A stretch of 64,000 nucleotides of DNA from CTSoil-043 sp963821235 (lineage in GTDB: Bacteria; Chloroflexota; Limnocylindria; Limnocylindrales; CSP1-4). The notes beneath the pieces are model-generated. The model was not told the DNA's origin. It made no database searches and worked only from the letters and a program-made list of their open reading frames with translations. The translations under genes were made by a program, and so were the position numbers. Shown in pieces: positions 33,176-41,388 of the stretch. The stretch spans positions 2,604,001 through 2,668,000 of the forward strand of contig CAWGCS010000001.1 of assembly GCA_963821235.1 (NCBI GenBank), written 5' to 3'. Position 1 is the stretch's first letter. Every line of letters starts with the position of its first letter.

Positions 33176-35005
33176 CTACTCGACCGTCACCGACTTCGCG
33201 AGGTTGCGCGGCTGGTCGACGTCGGTGCCCCGGGCGACGGCCGTGTAGTACGCGAAGAGCTGGAGGGGGATGATGGCCAGGATCGGGCTCAGCACCTCGA
33301 GCGTGTCGGGGACCCACAGGACGTCGTCGGCGAAGCGCTCGATCTGGGGGTCGCCCTCGGTCGCCACGGCGATGACCCGGGCGTCGCGGGCCCGACCCTC
33401 CATGACGTTGCTGATGAGCTTCTCGTAGACCGTCGAGCGCGTGGCGACGGCGACGAGGGGGCACTCGGCGTCGAGGAGGCTGATGGGGCCGTGCTTCAGC
33501 TCCCCGGCCGCGTAGCCCTCGGCGTGGACGTAGCTGACCTCCTTGAGCTTGAGGGCGCCCTCCAGGGCGGCCGGGTAGGAGGTCCCCCGCCCCACGAACA
33601 TGAAGCCGCGGCTGTTGACGTAGCGGCGAGCGAGGTCGCGGATGCCACCGCTCGCGTCGAGGACCCGCTGGGCGGCGTCCGGGAGGGCTCGCAGGGCGGC
33701 CACCAGGGCCTGCTCCTCGGCGGCCGGCAGCGAGCCCCGCGCCCGGGCGATGGCGGCGGCCACCATCACCAGCGTCGCGACCTGGGTGGTGAAGGTCTTG
33801 GAGGCCGCGACCGCGATCTCGGGGCCCGCCTGCAGCAGGAGGACGGCGTCCGCCTCGCGCGTGATCGCCGAGCCGATGGTGTTCGTGACGGCGATGATCG
33901 GGCAGCCCTGCTCGCGGGCGTAGCGGGTCGGCGCGATCGTGTCGGCCGTCTCGCCGGACTGGGTGACGGCGATGACGAGGGTGGTCGGGTCGAGCGGGGG
34001 CGGGCTGTAGCGGAACTCGGAGCCGACGGTCACCCGGGCGGGCAGCCCCGTCCAGCGCTCGATGAGGGCGGCCCCGACGAGGGAGGCGTAGGAGGCGGTC
34101 CCGCAGGCGACGAGCTCGACCCGGGAGATCGCGCGGAGCGTCTCGGCCAGGGGCGCGAGCTCCTCCACGCGAAGCGTTCCCTCCATGGTCACCCGCCCGG
34201 CGAGGCACTGCCGCAGCGCCTGGGGCTGCTCGTGGATCTCCTTGAGCATGAAGTGCTCGAAGCCGCCCTTCTCGGCGGCCTCGGCCGACCAGGTGATCTC
34301 GGTGACCAGCCGCTCGCGGGGCGCCCCGGGCACGTCGGTGATCGTCACCCGCCCCGGGCGGAGGTCGGCGACATCGCCCTCCTCGAGGAAGATGACGCGG
34401 CTCGTGTGGGCCAGGATCGCCGCCACGTCGGAGGCGAGAAACGCCTCGTCCTCGGCGAGGCCGACGACGAGGGGGACGTTGAGGCGGGCCCCCACCAGCC
34501 GGTCCGGCTCGCCGCGGTGCATGACGGCAATGGCATAGGCGCCCCTGCACTGGGCCAGTGCGGCGCGGACCGCCGCCGCGAGGTCGCCCGCGTAGGCCTC
34601 CTCGACGAGGTGGGCCAGGGCCTCCGTGTCGGTCTCGGAGACGAGGACGTGGCCGCGGGCCTCGAGGCCGTCGCGCAGCTCGCGGAAGTTCTCGATGATC
34701 CCGTTGTGGATGAGCGTGATGTCGCCGGTGCAGTCGACGTGGGGGTGGGCGTTCAGGTCGTTCGGCCGACCGTGGGTCGCCCACCGGGTGTGGGCGAGGC
34801 CGATGCCGGCGCGAGGCGTCCGGTCCTCGATCGCCGTCGCCAGGTTGGAGAGCTTGCCGGCCTTCTTCTCGACGAACAGGTCGCCGGCCTCGGTCACGAG
34901 GGCGATGCCCGCCGAATCGTAGCCCCGGTACTCCAAGCGCCGCAGTCCCTCCATGAGGATGGGGCCCGCCGCTCGTGGTCCCGTGTAGCCGACGATCCCG
35001 CACAT
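33176..35005 (-). CDS. glmS: Glutamine-fructose-6-phosphate aminotransferase (isomerizing)
   Basis: A 609-residue GlmS making glucosamine-6-P from fructose-6-P and glutamine. The start ATG at 35005 places the nucleophilic Cys at position 2 (MCGIVGYTG), as required after Met removal. The glutaminase half has RRLEYRGYDSAG, HTRWATHG and HNGIIENF; two SIS domains follow (ELVACGTASYASL, TQSGETADT, FMFVGRGTSYPAALEGALKLKE in parts), and LAKSVTVE is the classic C-terminus. It follows cdaR in the same direction but has its own candidate promoter. Confidence 0.98.
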   Translation of the reverse strand: MCGIVGYTGPRAAGPILMEGLRRLEYRGYDSAGIALVTEAGDLFVEKKAGKLSNLATAIEDRTPRAGIGLAHTRWATHGRPNDLNAHPHVDCTGDITLIHNGIIENFRELRDGLEARGHVLVSETDTEALAHLVEEAYAGDLAAAVRAALAQCRGAYAIAVMHRGEPDRLVGARLNVPLVVGLAEDEAFLASDVAAILAHTSRVIFLEEGDVADLRPGRVTITDVPGAPRERLVTEITWSAEAAEKGGFEHFMLKEIHEQPQALRQCLAGRVTMEGTLRVEELAPLAETLRAISRVELVACGTASYASLVGAALIERWTGLPARVTVGSEFRYSPPPLDPTTLVIAVTQSGETADTIAPTRYAREQGCPIIAVTNTIGSAITREADAVLLLQAGPEIAVAASKTFTTQVATLVMVAAAIARARGSLPAAEEQALVAALRALPDAAQRVLDASGGIRDLARRYVNSRGFMFVGRGTSYPAALEGALKLKEVSYVHAEGYAAGELKHGPISLLDAECPLVAVATRSTVYEKLISNVMEGRARDARVIAVATEGDPQIERFADDVLWVPDTLEVLSPILAIIPLQLFAYYTAVARGTDVDQPRNLAKSVTVE

Positions 35006-35031
35006 GCCCTGCCAACCCACCTTCGCGACCG

Positions 35032-35051
35032 GGGTGCCCGCGCCGGCACCC
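35032..35051 (-). other. Hairpin in the glmS leader
   Basis: GGGTGCC and GGCACCC form a 7-bp stem with a 6-nt loop within the 57-nt leader, ending about 27 nt before the ATG. It is far too small to be a glmS ribozyme. Confidence 0.35.
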
Positions 35052-35062
35052 ACCGGGACGCT

Positions 35063-35068
35063 AGTGTA
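35063..35068 (-). promoter_or_regulatory. Candidate -10 box (TACACT) for glmS
   Basis: TACACT in the 120-nt gap after cdaR repeats the same hexamer found before cdaA and rpsL. It implies a leader of about 50 nt. No strong -35. Confidence 0.4.
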
Positions 35069-35125
35069 GGCGCTCCCCCGCCAGGGCAGCCAGCGCAGGG
35101 GCCGGGTCCTGGGTCGGCCTCCCGG

Positions 35126-36388
35126 TCACGGTGCCGGGGTCGGCGTGGGGGTGGGCACGGGCGTCGGCGACGGCGCGGCCACGGGCGAGGCCGTCACGGT
35201 CACGATCTGGGGCGATGCCGAGATGAGGGAGACGCCGGCCGGCAGGCGCAGGGCCACCGGCACGGTGGCGCTTCCGCCCGTCAGCCCGACGACGTCGAGG
35301 CGGGCCGCGATGGAGGTCGGATCGAGGCGGTCGAGCGCCTCCAGCGTGCCACCGACGGTGATCAGGACGCGGTCGACGGCCAGCCGGTAGGTGAAGCCGG
35401 GATTGGCGTTGACGACCTCCAGCCCAGCCTCGAACGTCCGGGTGCCGGAGCGGGGGCGGATCGTGATCGTCACCCGGACCTGCTCGACGCCGATGGCCGA
35501 GACGCCGTCGGGCAGGACGAGGCCGACCTCGGTGCTGACGTCGGAGGTCACCTCTGACATGGCGACCGCGCGGGTGGTGATCGCCACCAGGCCGGCCAGT
35601 GCGTCGGCCTCGCCCTCCACCGTCACCAGCGCCGGCTGGACCTCCACCGACGCGATCTCGACCGAGGAGGCGGGCGTGCCCGTCACCACGGGCTGGATGG
35701 GCAGGGTCTTGGTCGCCAGCTGGCTCCCGATCTGGACCGTGACCCGGACCGCGCCGGGCTGGACGTCGACGCCGTCGACCACCTCTCCGCTGGCGTCCAC
35801 CGGCAGGAGGCCGACCGTCTCGTTGATGTCGAGGCCGGCTTCGTCGATCCGGACCCGGGCGACCGCCGAGGCCACGAAGCGGACCGACGAATCGGGGCCG
35901 GAGACCGTCACCGTGTCCTGCGAGACGACCGGGTCGCGCACGTCGAGGCCGGGTGGGACCGTGCCCAGGTCGACCTTGACCGGGACGTCGCGCACGACGA
36001 GCGGGTCGAGGCGGATCGCCACCCGCGACGGCGTGAAGTCGATGACCTGGATGCCGGGGTCCACCGCCTGGATGGAGACCGGGACGCTGAGCGGCGGCGC
36101 CCCCGCGATGGCGGCCACGTCCGACAGGTCGATCGTCGCCGTGAAGCTCGACGAGGTGACGCGGGGACGGTCGGTGCCGATCGCGATGTAGCGGACGGAG
36201 GTGACGTCCTCGGGGGCGTCGATGACGAACGTGTCCTGGGGTCGGTTCAGGATCTGGATCGGAATCCGCCCCTGGAAGGTCTCGGCCGAGGCCGAGACGA
36301 TCAGCCCGACGTAGAGCAGCGTGGCGAGGACGATAGCCGCCAGCTTCAGGGGCCAGTTCCGGACGAGGAAGGCAAGGACGCTCCGCAT
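35126..36388 (-). CDS. cdaR: YbbR-repeat protein, CdaR-type regulator of diadenylate cyclase
   Basis: A 420-residue protein with one N-terminal membrane anchor (LKLAAIVLATLLYVGLIVSA, about residues 14-33) and an extracytoplasmic part of four to five YbbR repeats. Each repeat has a V(P/R)V(P/K)-type strand (e.g. VRDVPVKVDLG, VPVSIQAV) and a DxVxVSGP-like strand (VVSQDTVTVSGPDSSV). A Pro/Thr-rich tail (SPTPVPTPTPTPAP) closes it, perhaps reaching into the wall. CdaR binds and modulates CdaA in Firmicutes. It starts 6 nt after cdaA ends, so the pair is one transcription unit. Confidence 0.9.
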   Translation of the reverse strand: MRSVLAFLVRNWPLKLAAIVLATLLYVGLIVSASAETFQGRIPIQILNRPQDTFVIDAPEDVTSVRYIAIGTDRPRVTSSSFTATIDLSDVAAIAGAPPLSVPVSIQAVDPGIQVIDFTPSRVAIRLDPLVVRDVPVKVDLGTVPPGLDVRDPVVSQDTVTVSGPDSSVRFVASAVARVRIDEAGLDINETVGLLPVDASGEVVDGVDVQPGAVRVTVQIGSQLATKTLPIQPVVTGTPASSVEIASVEVQPALVTVEGEADALAGLVAITTRAVAMSEVTSDVSTEVGLVLPDGVSAIGVEQVRVTITIRPRSGTRTFEAGLEVVNANPGFTYRLAVDRVLITVGGTLEALDRLDPTSIAARLDVVGLTGGSATVPVALRLPAGVSLISASPQIVTVTASPVAAPSPTPVPTPTPTPAP

Positions 36389-36394
36389 CGGCGG

Positions 36395-37333
36395 TCAGCG
36401 CCCGGCGCCGGCAGTGGCGCCGGGCGCGTCGTCGCGCGGCTCGTCCGGGCCGCTCTCGGCGCGGGCGTCCCGGCGCAGGGCGCCGAGCGCCGCCCGACGC
36501 AGGCCGCCCGGCTGGGGCGGGTGGGTGATCCGGTCGCGGATCTGGTCCCGGCGCCGTTCCGGGCGGAGGAGCCCCGACACTGCTCGCGTCAGCTGGACCT
36601 CGTCGAGGTTGCGCCGGATCCGGGCCCGCTCGACGAGGCTCACCTGGCCGGACTCCTCGGAGACGACGACGACGAGGGCATCCGTCTGCTCCGTGATCCC
36701 CAGGGCGGCGCGGTGGCGGGTTCCGTATCGCTCGGCCTGGAGGGTCGTCTCCGCCAGCGGCAGGACGGCTCCGGCGGCCAGGATCGCCTCACCGCGGACG
36801 ATGACAGCCCCGTCGTGGAGGGCGGCCCGCGGGGCGAAGAGGGCCTCCAGGAGGTCGGGCGTCAGGTCGCCGTGGATCATCACGCCGGTCTCGGCGATCT
36901 CCTCGAGGCCGGTCTCCCGCTCGATGACGATGAGGGCACCGCTGCGGGCGGCGGCCAGGCGCGTTGCAGCCCGGGCGACGGTGGCGGCGACGTGGTCGGC
37001 GGCGCGCTGGTCGGCCGGCGAGCCGAGCCAGGCCAGGGAGCCGACCCGCCCGAGGCGGTCCAACCCCCGCCGCAGCTCGGGCTGGAAGACGACGACGAGG
37101 GCGAAGAGGCCGACCACGGCGCCCGCCTGGAGAAGCTGCGTGAAGAGGCGCAGCCCGACGGCCTGGGCGATCGCGTAGATCAGGAGGATGACGCTGACGC
37201 CGATCACCAGCCGGACGGCCCGCGTCCCGCGGATCAGGCTGAAGACCCAGTAGATGACGACGGCGGTCAGCCCGATGTCCACGAGCGTGGTCAGCCGGAT
37301 CTGGCCGACGATCGACTCGAGAGGCTCCGACAT
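36395..37333 (-). CDS. cdaA: Membrane diadenylate cyclase CdaA
   Basis: A 312-residue DAC enzyme joining two ATP into c-di-AMP. Three membrane segments lie near residues 18-35, 40-60 and 65-85. The catalytic domain has DGA at 174-176 (LHDGAVIV) and RHR at 206-208 (GTRHRAALG), so it should be active. About 65 extra C-terminal residues are charged and disordered in character. cdaA-cdaR order is as in Firmicutes, but glmS follows instead of glmM. c-di-AMP controls K+ and osmolyte uptake and wall homeostasis in known cases. A TACACT box ends 9 nt before the ATG. Confidence 0.96.
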   Translation of the reverse strand: MSEPLESIVGQIRLTTLVDIGLTAVVIYWVFSLIRGTRAVRLVIGVSVILLIYAIAQAVGLRLFTQLLQAGAVVGLFALVVVFQPELRRGLDRLGRVGSLAWLGSPADQRAADHVAATVARAATRLAAARSGALIVIERETGLEEIAETGVMIHGDLTPDLLEALFAPRAALHDGAVIVRGEAILAAGAVLPLAETTLQAERYGTRHRAALGITEQTDALVVVVSEESGQVSLVERARIRRNLDEVQLTRAVSGLLRPERRRDQIRDRITHPPQPGGLRRAALGALRRDARAESGPDEPRDDAPGATAGAGR

Positions 37334-37342
37334 CGTCCGGCG

Positions 37343-37348
37343 AGTGTA
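37343..37348 (-). promoter_or_regulatory. Candidate near-leaderless -10 box (TACACT) for cdaA
   Basis: The sequence GCTACACTCGCCGG repeats the one before the reductase gene at 11.1 kb. Transcription would start within about 3 nt of the ATG. Confidence 0.4.
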
Positions 37349-37388
37349 GCACCGGCCCCCCGGGCTCCTCGGCAGCAGTCAGGCCGGT

Positions 37389-37405
37389 CGGGCGCCCTCC
37401 GCCCG
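37389..37405 (-). terminator. Hairpin after the TPR gene
   Basis: CGGGCG, a 5-nt loop and CGCCCG form a 6-bp stem 23 nt after the TPR gene stop, before the cdaA promoter box. No T-run. Confidence 0.35.
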
Positions 37406-37427
37406 CCGCCGGGGCAGGCCCGGGCCG

Positions 37428-38342
37428 TCAGCCGCGGGCGAAGCGGGGGTCCCCCGGCAGGCGTTGCGCCGCCGCGGCCCTGACCACCTCGGCCGAGGCC
37501 GTGTCACCGTCGAGGTCGACGAGGTGCAGGAGCGCGCGGTACGTGTCCCCGGCCTGGCCCGTCCAGCCGCGGTCGGCGGCGAGGTCGGCCAGCAGCAGGT
37601 GGAGCTCCACGTCCCCCGGTCGCTCGGCGATCCCCAGCAGGCAGGCGTCGAACGCTGCCGCGACATGGCCTTCCGCGCGGTAGGCGCGGGCGGCCGCCAG
37701 GGCGGCCGTCGCCGCCGTCGCCGCATCCCCGCGGGCGGCCGCCTCCTCGATGGTAGCCACGAGCAGCTCCGGGTCGGGCGGCGGAGGCGGCGGCGGCACG
37801 TCGGCGAGCGGCTCGGGCGGGCCGGCGGCGGCGGCGGCGGGCGCGTCGTCGCCGCCCGTCGGGAGGCCGTCGGCGGCCTGCGCCTCGGCAGCCGGCTCGC
37901 CCGCCGTCCCGCGGAGCTGCGCCACGAGGGCAGCGTGCCGCTGGCGGCGCTCGTCGGTGGGCTCGATGGCCAGGGCTCGCCGGGCCGCCTCGACCGCGTC
38001 GGCGAGGCGGTCGCCAGCCGAACGCAGGCCGGCCAGCCGGTCGTACGTGGCGGCGGCCTCGTCAGTGCGCCGCAGGACGACGAGCGCCTGGGCCCGCCCG
38101 AGGAGGGAGGCGTCGTCGTCGGGCTCGACGGCCAGGGCACCGTCGTAGGCCTCGAGGGCGGCCAGGGGGTCGCCGAGACGGAGGTGGACGCCCCCGAGGG
38201 CGGTCCGCGGCACGGCCCGGTCGCCTGCGATCGAGACGGCCTCGCGGTATGCGGCGGCGGCCTCCTCGAAGCGTCCCCGGACGACCGCGACGTGACCGGC
38301 CCGGAGGGCCTCCTTGTACCGCTCGAAGAGCGTCTCCGTCAT
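37428..38342 (-). CDS. Tetratricopeptide-repeat protein
   Basis: A 304-residue protein with TPR-like helical repeats in the first 140 residues (GRFEEAAAAYREAV, GDPLAALEAYDGALAVEP, RTDEAAATYDRLA, ADAVEAARRALAIEP) and two or three more in the C-terminal third (GHVAAAFDACLLGIAERP, GQAGDTYRALLHLV). A Pro/Ala-rich linker with a run of Pro lies near 175-190. There is no signal peptide or membrane span. TPRs mediate protein contacts; the partner is unknown. GGGAGGA precedes the ATG by about 8 nt. It follows rpsI by 51 nt, so it may share the ribosomal transcript. Confidence 0.85.
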   Translation of the reverse strand: MTETLFERYKEALRAGHVAVVRGRFEEAAAAYREAVSIAGDRAVPRTALGGVHLRLGDPLAALEAYDGALAVEPDDDASLLGRAQALVVLRRTDEAAATYDRLAGLRSAGDRLADAVEAARRALAIEPTDERRQRHAALVAQLRGTAGEPAAEAQAADGLPTGGDDAPAAAAAGPPEPLADVPPPPPPPDPELLVATIEEAAARGDAATAATAALAAARAYRAEGHVAAAFDACLLGIAERPGDVELHLLLADLAADRGWTGQAGDTYRALLHLVDLDGDTASAEVVRAAAAQRLPGDPRFARG

Positions 38343-38393
38343 TGCCCCGTCCTCCCGGAGCGGAGCGGGCGCCCGCGAGGGACGCCCGACTGG

Positions 38394-38792
38394 TCAGCGC
38401 TTCGTGTACTGCGGCGCCTTTCGGGCCCGCTTCAGGCCGTACTTCTTGCGCTCCTTCATCCGCGGGTCGCGGGTCAGGAGGCCGGCCTGGCGGAGGGGCA
38501 AGCGGTAGCCGTCGGGATCGACGGTCAGGAGGGCACGGGCGATGCCGTGGCGGATGGCGCCGGCCTGGCCGGTCACCCCGCCGCCCTCGACCTTGATCAT
38601 CGCGTTGTAGCGGCCCTCCGTCCCGGTGACCCGGAACGGCATGCGGAGCTCGCCCTCGGCCACGGCGTTGCCGAAGTGCTGCTCCAGCGAGCGGCCGTTG
38701 ACGACGATCTCGCCCTCGCCGGGCATGAGGCGGACTCGGGCCACCGACGTCTTGCGGCGCCCGGTGCCCTGGAAGTAGGCAGGAGTGGTCAT
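38394..38792 (-). CDS. rpsI: 30S ribosomal protein S9
   Basis: 132 residues, full length. GTGRRKTSVARVRL at the start and the basic end KKYGLKRARKAPQYTKR, whose tail reaches the P-site tRNA in the 30S subunit, identify it. It follows rplM with a 16-nt gap, the usual rplM-rpsI pair. Confidence 0.98.
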   Translation of the reverse strand: MTTPAYFQGTGRRKTSVARVRLMPGEGEIVVNGRSLEQHFGNAVAEGELRMPFRVTGTEGRYNAMIKVEGGGVTGQAGAIRHGIARALLTVDPDGYRLPLRQAGLLTRDPRMKERKKYGLKRARKAPQYTKR

Positions 38793-38808
38793 CAGGGCAT
38801 GCTCCTCG

Positions 38809-39240
38809 TCAGGCCAGCGGCTCAGGCTGCTGCGCCTGGTGGGGATGGTCGGGGCCGGCGTAGATCTTGAGCTTGCGGAGCTGCTTGGCCCCCAGCCGGT
38901 TGTGGGGCAGCATCCCCTTCACCGCCCGGCGGAGGACCTCCTCCGGGCGACGCTCCAGGAGGTGACCAAGGGTCTCTTCCTTGAAGCCCTGTGGGTAGCC
39001 GCTGTGGCGCGCGTAGACCTTGGCGGTCAGCTTGTCCTTGGACACGGCCACGCGGGCGGCGTTGAGGACGATCACGTGATCGCCAGAGTCGAGGTTGGGC
39101 GTGTAGGTCGGCTTGTTCTTGCCTTCGAGGACGCGGGCGATCCGCGACGCGAGCCGGCCGAGCGTCTCGTCCGTCGCGTCGACGACGTACCAGCGTCGGT
39201 CGATCTCCGCCTCTCGGAGCGTGTACGTCTTCGTGGTCAT
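38809..39240 (-). CDS. rplM: 50S ribosomal protein L13
   Basis: 143 residues. The start at ATG 39240 (MTTKTYTLREAEIDRRWYVV, first 20 residues) has GGAG 4 nt upstream and overlaps the truA stop (ATGA). DATDETLGRLAS, GDHVIVLNAARV and RRAVKGMLPHN are the family segments. L13 is an early assembly protein of the large subunit. Confidence 0.98.
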   Translation of the reverse strand: MTTKTYTLREAEIDRRWYVVDATDETLGRLASRIARVLEGKNKPTYTPNLDSGDHVIVLNAARVAVSKDKLTAKVYARHSGYPQGFKEETLGHLLERRPEEVLRRAVKGMLPHNRLGAKQLRKLKIYAGPDHPHQAQQPEPLA

Positions 39241-39992
39241 CTGTCTCCGTTCATCTCCCTGGCCGGCCGTCCCAGAACGACCCGTCGCAGGCACAGCCCC
39301 TTCGCCGGGGCGACCGCCCCGTTGAAGGCCGGTCGCCGCGACGCAAGCGCCTCGGCCACTGCCGACTCCTCGACCTCACCACGCCCCACGAGGAGGAGCG
39401 CGGCGGCGATCCGCCGGACCATCTGGCGGAGGAACGCGTCGCCCCGGACGTCGATCGTCACGAGCGAGCCTTCCCGCCGGACCCGGACCCGGTGAAGGGT
39501 CCGAACCGGCTGCCGGTCCGCCACCCCGAGGGCGGAGAAGTCGTGCCGGCCCTCGAGGGCCGACCCGGCCCGCGCCATCGCGGCGGTGTCGAGCGGGACC
39601 CGGACCCCGAGCGCGAAGCGCTCGCGGAGCGGGCTGCGCGGCCCGTTCCAGACGGTGTAGCGGTAGTCCCGGTACCGCGCCGCGTAGCGAGGGTGGAACC
39701 CGACCGGCTCGCGCCGGAGGTCCCGGACCGCGACGTCCCCCGGCAGGAGCGCGTCGAGCGCCCGGCCGAGCTCGGCCGCCGCCAGCCGTCCGCGGTAGGT
39801 GAAGGCGATCACCTGGCCTGCCGCATGGACGCCCGCATCGGTCCGTCCCGCCGCGTCGACCCGCACCCGGCGTCCGCCGGCGAGCGGGGCCAGCGCGGCC
39901 TCGAGCTCTCCCTGGACTGTCCGCGCTCCCGGCTGGGCCTGGAACCCGGCGAAGTCCGTTCCGTCGTATTCGACCCGCGCGCGATAGCGCAC
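39237..39992 (-). CDS. truA: tRNA pseudouridine(38-40) synthase TruA
   Basis: A 251-residue TruA. The catalytic Asp is in AGRTDAGVHAAGQV; RARVEYDGTDFAGFQ opens the fold and GDAFLRQMVRRIAAAL is the other signature. It isomerises uridines 38-40 in the anticodon arm. I chose GTG 39992, just before YRARVEYDG and with GAGAGGG upstream; a longer frame to 40064 would overlap rplQ and add a low-complexity Ser/Arg stretch. It sits between rplQ and rplM, as in many bacteria. Confidence 0.95.
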   Translation of the reverse strand: MRYRARVEYDGTDFAGFQAQPGARTVQGELEAALAPLAGGRRVRVDAAGRTDAGVHAAGQVIAFTYRGRLAAAELGRALDALLPGDVAVRDLRREPVGFHPRYAARYRDYRYTVWNGPRSPLRERFALGVRVPLDTAAMARAGSALEGRHDFSALGVADRQPVRTLHRVRVRREGSLVTIDVRGDAFLRQMVRRIAAALLLVGRGEVEESAVAEALASRRPAFNGAVAPAKGLCLRRVVLGRPAREMNGDR

Positions 39993-40020
39993 GGGGGCAC
40001 CCTCTCGGGCGCCTGGCCCG

Positions 40021-40374
40021 TCAGACGAGCTCGATCTGGACGATCGGAGCTGCGTCACCGGCACGCTGGCCGATGTGCACCAGCCGGGTATACCCGGAGG
40101 CGCGGTCGGCGTACTTGGGGGCGATCTCGTCGAAGAGCTTCTTGATGACGAGGGGCTCGTCGGGAAGCTCGGCGACCACCGTGCGGCGGGCGGCGAGGTC
40201 GCCGCGCTTGGCGAGCGAGATCATCCGCTCGACCTGCGGGCGGATCTCCTTCGCCTTGGCCTCGGTGGTCTTGACCTTCTCATAGCGGAAGACGGAGACG
40301 ATGAGGTTGCCGTAGAGGGCCATCCGCGGCCCGTGCTGGCGCCCGAGCTTGCGGCCGTCGATGCGATGGGCCAT
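40021..40374 (-). CDS. rplQ: 50S ribosomal protein L17
   Basis: 117 residues. RKLGRQHGPRMALYGNL, TTEAKAKEIRPQVERMISLAKRGDL (in parts), the ARRTVVAEL segment and GYTRLVHIGQRAGDAAPIVQIEL (in parts) are standard L17. It ends the alpha-operon part and follows rpoA with 3 nt between. Confidence 0.98.
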   Translation of the reverse strand: MAHRIDGRKLGRQHGPRMALYGNLIVSVFRYEKVKTTEAKAKEIRPQVERMISLAKRGDLAARRTVVAELPDEPLVIKKLFDEIAPKYADRASGYTRLVHIGQRAGDAAPIVQIELV

Positions 40375-40377
40375 CGC

Positions 40378-41379
40378 TCAGGCCTCCTCGGTGTCGTCGT
40401 CGAACGGCTCGTCGCCGTCCTGGTCCAGCTCGTCGATGTCCGAAGGCTCGCTCTCCGGGAGCAGGAAGCCCCGCATCCGGAGGCGCTCCTTCATCTCGTC
40501 GAGCGACTTCTTGCCGAAGTTCCGCATCCGCAGGAGCTCGTCGTCGGAGAGCTGCAGGAGCTGGCCGACCTTGACGATGTTGTTCCGCTTCAGGGAGTTG
40601 TAGGCCCGCATCGGGAGGTCGAGCTCCTCGATCGGCATCTCCAGCATGTTGGCCGGGATCTGCGGCGTCCCCGTCGCCGACGCGACCGGGACCGCCGCGG
40701 CGCCGACGTTGGCGAAGAGGGAGAACTGCCGGACGAGGATCTCGGCGGCCTTGCCGAGGGCCTCCTCGGGGCCGAGCGTGCCGTCGGTCTCGATCTCGAG
40801 CGTCAGCTTGTCGTAGTTGGTCATCTGGCCGACGCGCGTGTTGTCGACGTGGAAGTTGACCTTGCGAACCGGCGTGAAGATGGCGTCGACGGGGATGACC
40901 CCGATCGGCAGGCCCTCGGGCCGCTCGGCGGCGAGGTACCCGACGCCGCGCTCGACCGTCAGGTCCATCTCGATCTGGACGTCGTCCGCGTCGAGGGTCA
41001 TGAGCACCTGGTCCGGGTTCACGATCTCGACGTCGGCCGACTCGAGGATGTCGGAGGCGGTGACGGCGCCCGCCCCGGACTTGATGAGCTTCAGCTGGAC
41101 CGGGTGGGCGGCGAAGCTGCGAAGGCGGAGCTTCTTGACGTTCAGGACGATCTGGGTGACGTCTTCCTTGACCCCGGCGATCGTCGTGAACTCGTGGTAG
41201 ACGTCGCGGATCTGGATGGAGGTGACGGCCGCGCCCTCGAGCGAGGAGAGGAGGACGCGCCGGAGCGCGTTCCCCAGGGTCGTCCCGTACCCGGCCGGCA
41301 GCGGCCCGGCCTCGTACTTGGCGTACGAGCCCTGTTCCGCGACAGGCTCGATCTGGGTCGTGGTCTCGAGTTCGATCAT
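40378..41379 (-). CDS. rpoA: DNA-directed RNA polymerase subunit alpha
   Basis: 333 residues: the N-terminal dimerisation domain (GPLPAGYGTTLGNALRRVLLSS, in parts, to about residue 235) and the C-terminal alphaCTD with its helix-hairpin-helix contacts (ELDLPMRAYNSLKRNNIVKV, then RNFGKKSLDEMKERL). An acidic tail ends the protein. alphaCTD binds UP elements and activators. Gene order rpsD-rpoA-rplQ is the classic alpha operon. Confidence 0.98.
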   Translation of the reverse strand: MIELETTTQIEPVAEQGSYAKYEAGPLPAGYGTTLGNALRRVLLSSLEGAAVTSIQIRDVYHEFTTIAGVKEDVTQIVLNVKKLRLRSFAAHPVQLKLIKSGAGAVTASDILESADVEIVNPDQVLMTLDADDVQIEMDLTVERGVGYLAAERPEGLPIGVIPVDAIFTPVRKVNFHVDNTRVGQMTNYDKLTLEIETDGTLGPEEALGKAAEILVRQFSLFANVGAAAVPVASATGTPQIPANMLEMPIEELDLPMRAYNSLKRNNIVKVGQLLQLSDDELLRMRNFGKKSLDEMKERLRMRGFLLPESEPSDIDELDQDGDEPFDDDTEEA

Positions 41380-41388
41380 GGGGAGGCG

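Noticed and set aside
35006..35062. glmS ribozyme in the leader of glmS
   Set aside because: The space from the candidate transcription start to the ATG is under 60 nt, far shorter than the glmS ribozyme, and only one small hairpin is present.
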